Assembly (NCBI GenBank): GCA_937884685.1
Contig: CAKZYM010001165.1
Location: forward strand, 1-12,684
Length of the DNA: 12,684 bases
DNA from: an uncultured Calothrix sp.
GTDB taxonomy: Bacteria > Cyanobacteriota > Cyanobacteriia > Cyanobacteriales > Nostocaceae
Reading direction: 5' to 3'
The translations under genes were made by a program, and so were the position numbers. The notes beneath the pieces were generated by a model. It saw only the letters and a program-made list of their open reading frames with translations, made no database searches and was not told where the DNA came from. Shown here one piece after another: positions 1 to 6,507 of the stretch (positions are counted from its first letter, which is position 1; each line of letters opens with the position of its first letter).

Positions 1-1
1 A

Positions 2-679
2 TTTGATTTCAATAATGGCGGTAATTTACCGGGTAATAATAAAGTAAAGTATTCCTATTCTGGTACTAATACTCGCAAAAAAACTCAAGTTGTTAACAAT
101 GATAAAAAAGCGAACGGTAAATGGAAAAATGGTGAAATGAAATGGGCACCTACTGGGGTGATCAACCCTGATACAGGGAAGGCATTCACAAATGAAAGCC
201 AATATTTACAAGTATTTAAAGGTAAAAGTGTGGTGATTGAAACTGTGGAAGAAGGGGATACTTTTAATTACTTCGGTTTAAATATGGGAGCTTTGAGTAA
301 AGGTAACATTTTTGAATTCTTTAATGGAGATGAGGCTTTAGTATTCAATTATATGGATAAGCAGGGTAACGCAAAAAGCACAACCACTTTAACTGAGAAT
401 ATATTAAGTAGTCTGGCTCCTACGGCAGCAGATCAGCATGGTGGTCAGAAAAATGGTTTCTTCGAGTTCTTCTCTGAAGGTATGGATGATAACTTCGATA
501 AGATTGTAATTTCTCAAACGACGGGTGGTGGTTTTGAGACTGATAACCACACATTCCGCATCGCAAAAGGAAAATATGCACAAGCAAGCGTACCGGAACC
601 AAGTATTGCTTTAGGAATGTTAGCCTTTAGTGGTGGTATGTTCCTACGTAAGCGCAAGCAAAAAAAGTCTGTTGAGTAA
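2..679 (+). CDS. PEP-CTERM sorting domain protein, 5' end outside window
   Basis: The frame is open from base 2, so the true start lies upstream of the window and only about 225 C-terminal residues are visible. The C-terminus is a clear PEP-CTERM anchor: the V-P-E-P-S motif (PEP codons at 593-601), a short hydrophobic segment (about ALGMLAFSGGMF), then a basic tail rich in R and K. Proteins with this tail are exported and thought to be handled by an exosortase, ending up at the cell surface or in exopolysaccharide. The visible part is Asn/Gly/Lys-rich with no enzymatic motif that I recognise, so its role is unknown. It is convergent with the antenna gene cluster to its right and has no evident functional tie to it. 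An internal ATG at 137 is in frame but is probably not the start, because the upstream codons read as the same kind of protein. Confidence 0.85.
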   Translation, partial: FDFNNGGNLPGNNKVKYSYSGTNTRKKTQVVNNDKKANGKWKNGEMKWAPTGVINPDTGKAFTNESQYLQVFKGKSVVIETVEEGDTFNYFGLNMGALSKGNIFEFFNGDEALVFNYMDKQGNAKSTTTLTENILSSLAPTAADQHGGQKNGFFEFFSEGMDDNFDKIVISQTTGGGFETDNHTFRIAKGKYAQASVPEPSIALGMLAFSGGMFLRKRKQKKSVE

Positions 680-737
680 TTTGCGATTGCTTAATTTATC
701 TTTGACATCGCTTTCATAATCGTTTCAATTAATTTCA

Positions 738-789
738 ATAGTGGAAGCATCTTTCCTCTCAACAAAAAGGAACTTGATGCTTCCACTAT
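738..789 (+). terminator. Long hairpin after the PEP-CTERM gene, likely terminator
   Basis: There is a perfect 14-bp inverted repeat, arms at 738-751 and 776-789, around a 24-nt loop. The loop holds a further TTCCT/AGGAA pairing (753-757 with 768-772). An AT-rich but interrupted T stretch follows. It lies 58 bases after the PEP-CTERM stop codon and in the gap between convergent genes, so a terminator or mRNA-end stabiliser is the simplest reading. Confidence 0.6.
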
Positions 790-881
790 AAATTTTAATT
801 AATAAGATTCCAAACAATTTCCCTTCTAAGTTCTGTCCTGCAACCGAAATATAGGGTTTGCAGGTTTTTATTTCTGCAAAA

Positions 882-920
882 TGGATTGACAGATTATTGA
901 TAACTGTCAATCCAATTTTT
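882..920. terminator. Bidirectional rho-independent terminator between convergent genes
   Basis: Arms 882-892 and 904-914 form a perfect 11-bp stem with an 11-nt loop. On the plus strand it is followed by AATTTTT (914-920). It ends two bases from the stop codon of the minus-strand antenna gene, so it can also mark the 3' end of that transcript. A second, smaller stem (TTTGCAG at 857-863 with CTGCAAA at 874-880) lies immediately beside it on the minus-strand exit side. Confidence 0.7.
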
Positions 921-921
921 A

Positions 922-1971
922 CTAACTAGCAACTCTCGGAGCTTTGACTATATCATCATTCTTAAAGTCAAAACCTGCTTCTGTTAAGCGAGCGCGGCTA
1001 GCGTGCCATATATGTCCGCAGAGAAATAGAGTCGCTAACACAATATGAAAGCTTACCAACCATCCGCGAGAAGAGACTAAATCCGGTGTGGATTCTATCA
1101 TCTTTGCAGGACCGTAAAAGACTTCGGGATAAACGGTGTCGTTGAAAAAAGCAAAAGTCGCAGCCAGAAAGCCCATATATGCTATAGCCCCTAAGCTGTA
1201 AGATAAATAAGCTTCTCCAGACCAAACCAAAATTTTCTCAGCCCAAGGAAATGGTTTACTTTTAATGTGCCAAATACCCCCACCGATGCACATTAATCCA
1301 ACCCAGATATGACCACCAATTACATCTTCGAGGTTATCTACAGCAGCCATACCTGTAGCACCGTGAGCCGGAAATAAGTAGCTAAAAATTCTAAATGGAT
1401 TCAGGGTTCGACTACTAATTAATCGCACGTCTCCACCCGTTCCTATATTCGGGTCATATATTCCACCACACAACATCGCTTTTGCGACTAACAACCAAGC
1501 ACCTACACCTAAAAGAATCAAATGGATTCCTAAAATTGTGGTCATCTTGTCTTTATCTTTCCAGTCATAGCCAAAAAATCCCATGTAGCTGGAATCTGAC
1601 CGTAATACGCTCGGTCCCTTTAATGAGTGGAATATACCACCCGCACCTAAAACGGCTGAAGAAATTAAATGTATTACTCCAATAATGTAAAAAGGCTGAA
1701 TATCAGTTACTGTACCCCCAGCACCAACACCCAAACCGAGACTTGTTAAATGTGGAAGTAAAATTAAACCTTGTTCGTACATTGGCAAAGCTGGATTGAA
1801 ATGCGACAGCTCAAACAATGTCATCGCACCAGCCCAAAAGACTATCAAACCTGCATGAGCTACATGAGCGCCCAGTAGTTTTCCTGATAAATTGAGCAAA
1901 CGAGCATTACCACGATACCAGTCAACATCAGTAAAGCTATATGTCTGATTTTGGAAAGAAGTTACAGTCAT
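922..1971 (-). CDS. CP43-like chlorophyll-binding antenna protein (IsiA/Pcb family, PsbC-like type)
   Basis: The gene encodes 349 residues with six predicted membrane helices, a member of the CP43/IsiA/Pcb family of thylakoid chlorophyll a antenna proteins. Several stretches read almost like PsbC: GNARLLNLSGKLLGAHVAHAGL near residues 21-42, the KMTTILGIHLILLGVGA block near 142-158, and WSGEAYLSYSL near 250-260. Between YPEVFYGP (281-288) and helix 6 it has only a short connector, so the large lumenal loop of true CP43 is absent, as in IsiA. Histidines expected to ligate chlorophyll in helix 6 are all present (H309, H320, H323). It starts 97 bases after flavodoxin on the same strand and may share its transcript; no good Shine-Dalgarno is seen before the ATG. 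Similar extra CP43' genes sit beside isiA in other filamentous cyanobacteria. I infer an iron-stress or photosystem antenna role; which photosystem it serves cannot be read from the sequence. Confidence 0.9.
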   Translation of the reverse strand: MTVTSFQNQTYSFTDVDWYRGNARLLNLSGKLLGAHVAHAGLIVFWAGAMTLFELSHFNPALPMYEQGLILLPHLTSLGLGVGAGGTVTDIQPFYIIGVIHLISSAVLGAGGIFHSLKGPSVLRSDSSYMGFFGYDWKDKDKMTTILGIHLILLGVGAWLLVAKAMLCGGIYDPNIGTGGDVRLISSRTLNPFRIFSYLFPAHGATGMAAVDNLEDVIGGHIWVGLMCIGGGIWHIKSKPFPWAEKILVWSGEAYLSYSLGAIAYMGFLAATFAFFNDTVYPEVFYGPAKMIESTPDLVSSRGWLVSFHIVLATLFLCGHIWHASRARLTEAGFDFKNDDIVKAPRVAS

Positions 1972-2068
1972 TCTGTTGTGGATTTTAGATTTCAGATTTT
2001 GGATTGTCTACTACCGCAGATAATCTAACGGTTGAAAATTAGTTTAAAAGAAAAAACATTCTGTAAAT

Positions 2069-2578
2069 CTATAATCCGAAAGCTGACTTAATTTGAGCGG
2101 TCCAAGCCGTGATTCTTTCCTCGCTCAAGTCAGATTGATTGTCATCATCAAGAGCAAGTCCGCAAAATTTTCCGTCTCTCAAAGCTTTAGACTCACTAAA
2201 TTCATATCCATCCGTGGTGGTATAACCAACAGTTTTCCCTCCTCTTTCAGAAATCTTCTCCTCTAATATCCCCATCGCATCTTGAAAATTTTCATCATAT
2301 CCAACTTGGTCTCCAGTACCAAAATAAGCTACTGTTTTACCACTAAAATCAACCTCATCAAGGTCTTCAAACAAGCCTTCCCAATCACTCTGAAGTTCGC
2401 CGATATTCCAAGTCGGACAACCGATAATCAGACATTCATACTCATCAAAATCACCGGTTTCTGCTTCTGCAATATCGTGCATTGTTACACTATCACCCAA
2501 AGCATCCCGAATCATTTCCGCAGCAGATTCGGTTTTACCAGTTGTTGTACCGTAGAAAAGACCAATTTGTTTTGACAT
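2069..2578 (-). CDS. isiB: Long-chain flavodoxin
   Basis: The gene encodes 169 residues, the usual length of cyanobacterial long-chain flavodoxin. The N-terminal FMN phosphate loop is clear (GTTTGKT, residues 10-16). The two aromatic residues that sandwich the isoalloxazine ring in Anabaena flavodoxin are conserved at the same positions, W57 (CPTWNIGELQSDW) and Y94 (GTGDQVGY). The protein is very acidic, as expected for a soluble partner of photosystem I and FNR. It replaces the iron-sulfur protein ferredoxin as electron carrier when iron is scarce. It sits between a small Cys-rich gene upstream and an antenna gene 97 bases downstream, all on one strand. About 200 bases upstream are AT-rich Fur-like repeats. 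The Shine-Dalgarno before the ATG is weak. Confidence 0.97.
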   Translation of the reverse strand: MSKQIGLFYGTTTGKTESAAEMIRDALGDSVTMHDIAEAETGDFDEYECLIIGCPTWNIGELQSDWEGLFEDLDEVDFSGKTVAYFGTGDQVGYDENFQDAMGILEEKISERGGKTVGYTTTDGYEFSESKALRDGKFCGLALDDDNQSDLSEERITAWTAQIKSAFGL

Positions 2579-2752
2579 TTTTTAACTACTTGCGCGTGAT
2601 TGAAAATAAGTTAACTGAGAAAAACAAATAATTACAACTATTTACTGCTAGATGCATCCTTCTTAGATACAATAGACCATCAGCATGTAAACGAAATTGT
2701 GCAATATTCGTTTATTTATCTACCGTTTAGCAGACAGAGAGAATTCTTAAGC

Positions 2753-2818
2753 TGTCAAGCTTAATGAATATTCCTCTCAATAATTATTTATCAGCATATC
2801 AATAATTTAAAAATAATT
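2753..2818 (-). promoter_or_regulatory. Candidate Fur-controlled promoter region of isiB
   Basis: The heptamer AATAATT occurs three times, at 2779, 2801 and 2812, that is 22 and 11 bases apart, so on the same face of the helix. The first lies in an AT-rich partly palindromic block (2777-2793, read on the minus strand as TGATAAATAATTATTGA) that resembles a Fur box. An exact TTGACA (-35) lies at 2753-2758 on the minus strand, but I see no matching -10 at 16-18 bases, so the promoter itself is unproven. Confidence 0.35.
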
Positions 2819-2875
2819 AGCAACTATTTGGTGAAGTTTTGTAAACATGCCGATTATTTTTAGAGTTAGTTGTAT

Positions 2876-3220
2876 TTAGCGGTAGTTATAAAGCTTTGTT
2901 TCCGACGAACATTTGCAGCGAATCGTAGGCTCCGAGGGTGTCTCAATGTTTTTTTTGCGCTGACTTTTTTGAGAAGAATTACAATTAACGGTTTTCATCT
3001 CAAAATCAATACATCCGATGGCTTCTTCCGAACAAGCTTTATAGGGATGAATCGTACATTTGAGACGATAGTCATTGGTGAAAAAATCACAGCCAGAGCA
3101 AGGAACATCATGAAGTTTTTTTAGGTGCTTCGTTCCTTTATTCAGCATCAAGCAAAAACTACCAATAGCTAAGATGACTATTGACCAGGCACAAAAAGCA
3201 CAAAGAAATGTAAGTAGCAT
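2876..3220 (-). CDS. Small membrane-anchored protein with a conserved Cys/His cluster
   Basis: The gene encodes 114 residues. Residues 1-25 form one hydrophobic helix that itself carries three Cys (C7, C10, C23). A compact Cys/His region follows: C41-x2-C44, C55-x2-H58, C63 and C70, in a context (PCSGCDFFTNDYRLKCTIHP, then EEAIGCIDFE) that I associate with a widespread cyanobacterial family of unknown function. The C-terminal tail is basic with a final C102-x-C104 pair, 11 Cys in all. The pattern could hold zinc or an iron-sulfur cluster, but no family with a known reaction is recognised. It lies inside the iron-stress cluster, after the terminator of the second antenna gene and about 300 bases before isiB. 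Its own promoter is not obvious; two copies of TATCTTCAAA (3225-3234, 3238-3247, plus-strand sense) lie just upstream of the start. A role in iron or redox handling is only inferred from position. Confidence 0.75.
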   Translation of the reverse strand: MLLTFLCAFCAWSIVILAIGSFCLMLNKGTKHLKKLHDVPCSGCDFFTNDYRLKCTIHPYKACSEEAIGCIDFEMKTVNCNSSQKSQRKKNIETPSEPTIRCKCSSETKLYNYR

Positions 3221-3258
3221 AGCTTATCTTCAAAATATATCTTCAAATAGGACTTTCC

Positions 3259-3297
3259 AAAAAAAATGTCCGTAGCTGTGATTTATCTACGGACATT
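3259..3297 (-). terminator. Rho-independent terminator after the second antenna gene
   Basis: On the minus strand a perfect 11-bp stem (arms 3287-3297 and 3265-3275, loop of 11 nt, GC-containing core CTACGGACAT) runs straight into eight consecutive T residues (A3259-A3266 on the plus strand, two of them in the stem). It lies 47 bases after the antenna stop codon. This should end the isiA/second antenna transcript and separate it from the Cys-cluster gene and isiB. Confidence 0.85.
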
Positions 3298-3344
3298 AAA
3301 TTTAGTAGGCTCTCAGAGTCAGAACAATTAAAAACTATAGAAAA

Positions 3345-4310
3345 TTAAGGGTTTATTTGACGAGAACGCCAAGAATGCCACACATAACCGCAGAAGGCTA
3401 TAATTCCTAAGAATACCTGTACATTTGCTGTTCCCAAACGGTCATAGCCGTAAAAATCGACGGGATAAACTATTTGGTTATAGGCTATGAATGGAGTAGA
3501 AATAAAAGCCATTAAAGTTAAACCAAGTAGGCTATAAGAAAGGATTTCCTCGCCATTCTGAATCGGGAAAATTCGCCTTACCCAGCGAAATGGTGGTATT
3601 ACAATATGCCAAATACCACCTAAAATTAACATTAATCCTACCCAAATATGACCGCCGATAACATCTTCTAAATTGTCAACGCTAGCCATTCCTAAAAGAT
3701 TCCAACTACCGTCTTTTAAACCCACTAAGTAACCAAATATTATATTTGGGTCGAGAGTCGGATTACTAATTAACCTGACTTCACCCAAATTAGCATCATA
3801 AATTCCACCAAAATACATCGCTTTTAAAACTAAAAGAAATGCTCCCAAACCTAGGATAATCAAATGATTACCCAAAATAAAACCTAGCTTTTTGGGGTCG
3901 TTCCATTCGTAGTGAAATTTCGCTACAGTTCCACCAGGACTATACAAAACAGCCGGGCCGCGAAATACATGAAAAAGTCCACCCGCTCCTAAAACTGCTG
4001 AAGCAACTAAATGCAGAATACCAATCACAAAATAGGGATAAGTATCTACCACTTGACCTGCTTCACCAATACCCCAGCCTAAAGTTGCCAGGTGAGGTAA
4101 CAATGTCATCACCTGCTCGTACATCGGAACATCAGGAGCAAAGCGCAATACTTCAATGATAGTAATGCTCCCAGCCCAAAACATAATCAGACCTGCGTGA
4201 GCTATATGGGCACCTAATAATTGTCCCGACAAATCTGTCAAACGAGCGTTACCAACTAACCAAGGTGAGTCTGTACCTGATGCAAAAGTTTTATCGGTTG
4301 AAACAGCCAC
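3345..4310 (-). CDS. CP43'-like antenna protein lacking two helix-6 His ligands
   Basis: The gene encodes 321 residues with a GTG start and six predicted helices, clearly in the IsiA/Pcb/CP43 family (GNARLTDLSGQLLGAH near 20-35, LPHLATLGWGIGEAGQVVDTYPYF near 71-94, ASVDNLEDVIGGHIWVG near 209-225). It is shorter than its two neighbours because the helix 5-6 connector and C-terminal tail are reduced; it stops four residues after the last SWRSR. Helix 6 is odd: aligned with the two paralogs, the first two histidines are replaced by Q298 and Y309, and only H312 remains. In some cyanobacteria a related type carries a PsaL domain fused after helix 6. None is present here, and a terminator follows within 50-90 bases. 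A Shine-Dalgarno-like AAAGGA precedes the start. The gene is 147 bases downstream of isiA, probably co-transcribed through a large intergenic hairpin. Confidence 0.9.
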   Translation of the reverse strand: MAVSTDKTFASGTDSPWLVGNARLTDLSGQLLGAHIAHAGLIMFWAGSITIIEVLRFAPDVPMYEQVMTLLPHLATLGWGIGEAGQVVDTYPYFVIGILHLVASAVLGAGGLFHVFRGPAVLYSPGGTVAKFHYEWNDPKKLGFILGNHLIILGLGAFLLVLKAMYFGGIYDANLGEVRLISNPTLDPNIIFGYLVGLKDGSWNLLGMASVDNLEDVIGGHIWVGLMLILGGIWHIVIPPFRWVRRIFPIQNGEEILSYSLLGLTLMAFISTPFIAYNQIVYPVDFYGYDRLGTANVQVFLGIIAFCGYVWHSWRSRQINP

Positions 4311-4338
4311 AATTTTTATCCTTTATAAGATTTTGATT

Positions 4339-4446
4339 TGGAGACGTTATATATAGCAACTGAAGAGTTTTAAAAGTTAGGAAACTGTTTGGTTCTCCTA
4401 TAAATACACTTCTTTTACTAGAGCAAGCTATAAAATAACGTCTCCA
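4339..4446. repeat. Inverted repeat enclosing the isiA-second antenna spacer
   Basis: Arms 4339-4350 and 4435-4446 are perfectly complementary over 12 bp (TGGAGACGTTAT). After a small bulge the pairing continues for 6 bp (TATAGC 4352-4357 with GCTATA 4427-4432). The loop is about 69 nt, so the whole spacer between the two genes can fold into one hairpin. The arms resemble halves of short GAGACGT...ACGTCTC palindromes that are common between cyanobacterial genes. A T5 run follows on the plus strand only, so it is a poor terminator for the minus-strand operon. mRNA processing, 3'-end protection of isiA mRNA or a small non-autonomous insertion are all possible. Confidence 0.6.
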
Positions 4447-4457
4447 TTTTTGATTGA

Positions 4458-5507
4458 TTAGGTTTCGTTACTAGCAGTACCTACAGAAACAGAATCTATT
4501 GCTTTACCAAACTGTTTGAAATCAACCCCAATAGCTCGTAGCGCGTGCCATAGATGTCCTTGCAAGAAGAAGAAAGCAAGGAAGAAATGAGCATTGGCTA
4601 ACCAGGCTCTTGCTGTATGAGCGCCGTATGGTAAATCTATGCTGTCTGCAAAATAGGGACAAATACCAAATTTGAGTTCTAATACAGGCCCGTAGAATTC
4701 AACTGGGTAAGCCAAAGTATTAACCGCACAGTAGTAAGATGCAACAAATCCAGCTAGAGCAATTCCCCCTAAAGAGTAGGATAAAATTGCTTCACCAGAG
4801 AAGATTAAGGCTTTCTTTGCCCAAGGTAATGGTTCTTGGATAATATGCCACACTCCGCCCCCAATCAACATTACACCGACATAAATATGTCCTCCCACTA
4901 AGTCTTCCAGATTATCGACACTAGCAAAATGAAACTGATAGCCATAGATAACTAGAGGGTTGAGAGTCGGATTAGTCACAGTCCGGACAGTCTCGGATGC
5001 AGCATCATAGAGTCCACCAAAGAACATTGCTTTAGCTGCCAACAATAAGGCTCCAGCTCCTAAAAACAGTAGGTGATGTCCTAAAATAATCCCCAGTTGC
5101 TTGGGATCATCCCATTCAAAATGAAACCTACGAGCTTGTCCGGTCGAATCTTCCAAACTTCTCGGACCTTTGAAAGTATGGAACAAAGCACCCGCACCTA
5201 AGACAGCAGACGAAATTAGGTGTACCATCCCGATAGCAAAATAAGGGTATGTATCAGTTACTATCCCACCATCTCCTACACCAATACCTAAAGTCGCTAG
5301 ATGAGGTAATAAAATTAACCCTTGTTCGCCCATTGGTATCTCAGGATTATATCGAGACAGTTCAAATAGAGTGAATGAACCAGCCCACAGAGTAATTAGA
5401 GCCGCTTGCGCTGCATGAGCCCCAATAAATAACCCTGATAATTTGGCGAAGCGTGCATTACCAGCCCACCAATCATATTTGACTTTAGGATTATCGTAAG
5501 TTTGCAT
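4458..5507 (-). CDS. isiA: Iron-stress-induced chlorophyll-binding protein IsiA (CP43')
   Basis: The gene encodes 349 residues with six predicted helices. The N-terminus (MQTYDNPKVKYDWWAGNARF), the IsiA-type AHAAQAAL helix 1 (H31), and the 5-6 connector with the ICPYFADSIDLPYGAHTARAWLANAHFF block (282-309) are those of canonical IsiA, and the large CP43 lumenal loop is absent. All three helix-6 histidines are kept (H307, H318, H321). IsiA binds chlorophyll a and carotenoids in the thylakoid, forms rings round trimeric photosystem I and free aggregates that dissipate energy, and accumulates when iron is short. It is the first gene of the minus-strand cluster. An AAGGAG (5521-5526 on the complement) lies 13 bases before the ATG. 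Upstream are a long leader with two short palindromes, a near-consensus promoter and a Fur-like site. Confidence 0.96.
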   Translation of the reverse strand: MQTYDNPKVKYDWWAGNARFAKLSGLFIGAHAAQAALITLWAGSFTLFELSRYNPEIPMGEQGLILLPHLATLGIGVGDGGIVTDTYPYFAIGMVHLISSAVLGAGALFHTFKGPRSLEDSTGQARRFHFEWDDPKQLGIILGHHLLFLGAGALLLAAKAMFFGGLYDAASETVRTVTNPTLNPLVIYGYQFHFASVDNLEDLVGGHIYVGVMLIGGGVWHIIQEPLPWAKKALIFSGEAILSYSLGGIALAGFVASYYCAVNTLAYPVEFYGPVLELKFGICPYFADSIDLPYGAHTARAWLANAHFFLAFFFLQGHLWHALRAIGVDFKQFGKAIDSVSVGTASNET

Positions 5508-5572
5508 TGTTTAACGCTTTCTCCTTATTCGCAATATTCTTTAATAATTTGACGTGGATTTACTACTCAACT

Positions 5573-5588
5573 TGTTTTAACTAAAACA
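5573..5588. repeat. Palindrome in the isiA leader
   Basis: TGTTTTA (5573-5579), AC, TAAAACA (5582-5588): a perfect 7-bp inverted repeat with a 2-bp centre, 66 bases upstream of the isiA ATG and inside the predicted leader. The spacing suits a dimeric repressor better than an RNA hairpin. Confidence 0.5.
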
Positions 5589-5630
5589 GGTGAATTGCAG
5601 ACCGCCAATCTTTCATCACCACCGAAGTCC

Positions 5631-5644
5631 ATTTCAGTTGAAAT
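5631..5644. repeat. Second palindrome near the predicted isiA transcription start
   Basis: ATTTCA, GT, TGAAAT: a perfect 6-bp inverted repeat with a 2-bp centre, 26 bases downstream of the predicted -10. It has the same layout as the palindrome at 5573-5588 but a different sequence. It could be an operator half-site pair, and no known regulator consensus is recognised. Confidence 0.4.
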
Positions 5645-5669
5645 AGCTACGCACTATAGCTTTAAAAGC

Positions 5670-5698
5670 ACTACAGTTGTGTAGGCGCAGCTTGTCAA
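5670..5698 (-). promoter_or_regulatory. Candidate sigma70-type promoter of isiA
   Basis: On the minus strand an exact TTGACA (-35, 5693-5698) is followed after exactly 17 bases by TGTAGT (-10, 5670-5675, four of six matches). Transcription would start near 5663, giving a leader of about 155 bases before the isiA ATG, which contains both palindromes. A second -10-like TATAGT lies at 5653-5658 without a matching -35. The surrounding GTGTAGGCGCAGCTTGTC stretch looks like pieces of short interspersed repeats seen in Nostoc-type genomes, so the -35 could be incidental. Confidence 0.45.
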
Positions 5699-5753
5699 CG
5701 GACTTCCCCTTAACAGTGCAACGTTTTTTCTTTTGACTTAATGCTTAGTTTAT

Positions 5754-5768
5754 TGATAAAGATTTTTA
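5754..5768. promoter_or_regulatory. Candidate Fur box upstream of isiA
   Basis: TGATAAA-G-ATTTTTA matches the 7-1-7 Fur pattern TGATAAT-N-ATTATCA at 11 of 14 positions by eye. It lies about 80 bases upstream of the predicted isiA -10 in an AT-rich stretch, so the match may be chance. Fur repression of isiA is established in other cyanobacteria. Confidence 0.3.
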
Positions 5769-5899
5769 TTAACAATAGTATTTACAAAAATTAATGGTTG
5801 CATTTCAATATAGGCTTAGTGAATGAGCAGGCAGATTGGAGTCTGTCAGCTATTAGCCCTCGTGCTTAGTTTAGATGCAGCATCCAGCAGCAAAATTCA

Positions 5900-6319
5900 A
5901 TGAAAAAACAAAGTAGAGAACAAATTCAGGAATTTATAGCAGATTTATCAACATCAGTAGGTCCTGAAGTATTTGCAGGTTTTGGTAGCAAACTTCAGAG
6001 AAATAGATATGAATGGCAAAAACAAGGATGTGAATTTGAAAAAGAAGAGGAATATATTTGCTGTTGGGTAGAGGAACAGGAAGTTGTGCATACCTTGAAT
6101 ATTTTATTCGATATTGCACGTAATCCGCCCGGAATAGAATTTTTCAATGGAATTTACCAGCGTAGAAAACTCGATTGGGAATACTTTTTGATTTTGCTAA
6201 TTTATCTTTTGGGAAAAAAGGATAGAACTTTCCTTCTAGCTAAAATAAAAGCTAATAATCAAGATGAAAAATTATATTCTATTCTTGAAGAAGTGAAAGA
6301 ATATCTTGCAGATGATTAG
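5900..6319 (+). CDS. Unrecognised 139-residue protein
   Basis: I do not recognise this protein. It begins with a charged, probably helical segment (MKKQSREQIQEFIADLS) and has a pair of adjacent Cys in YICCWVEEQE (about 58-67). A hydrophobic patch near residues 95-104 (YFLILLIYLL) is more likely the core of a helical fold than a transmembrane helix, because the flanks KLDWE and GKKDR are charged. The C-terminus is acidic and helical. Codon use and base composition match the neighbours and it has no overlapping better frame. It is divergent from isiA, with 392 bases between the two starts, and stands alone; no good ribosome binding site precedes the ATG. It could be a small toxin-antitoxin or regulatory component, but nothing in the sequence proves this. 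Confidence 0.6.
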   Translation: MKKQSREQIQEFIADLSTSVGPEVFAGFGSKLQRNRYEWQKQGCEFEKEEEYICCWVEEQEVVHTLNILFDIARNPPGIEFFNGIYQRRKLDWEYFLILLIYLLGKKDRTFLLAKIKANNQDEKLYSILEEVKEYLADD

Positions 6320-6507
6320 TTTACTGGTAAATAAGAATTTCAATGCTAATTTTAGAACATATAGCAAGAAGGTTTCCTCATAACTTATAATTTTCAAAAA
6401 ACTACCAACAAATATAATTTAAAACTATTTTGGTCATTAACTCAGAAAATCGACTTCTGGAAAACGCTACTGTAGCAAATAATGAATGAAATTATGGATT
6501 AATTATT

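Noticed and set aside
725..910. 61-residue minus-strand frame between the convergent genes
   Set aside because: It is built from two terminator-like hairpins and has no protein-like character.
998..1685. Frames of 75 and 67 residues overlapping the third antenna gene
   Set aside because: Both are shadows of a strongly conserved membrane protein gene.
2282..2575. 97-residue frame opposite isiB
   Set aside because: It lies wholly antisense to well-conserved flavodoxin codons.
2870..3124. 84-residue plus-strand frame opposite the Cys-cluster gene
   Set aside because: The minus-strand protein has a conserved Cys/His pattern; the plus-strand frame has none and no ribosome binding site.
4458..5507. 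Antisense regulator of isiA (IsrR-like)
   Set aside because: Known in Synechocystis, but I could not point to a convincing plus-strand promoter or terminator inside isiA here.
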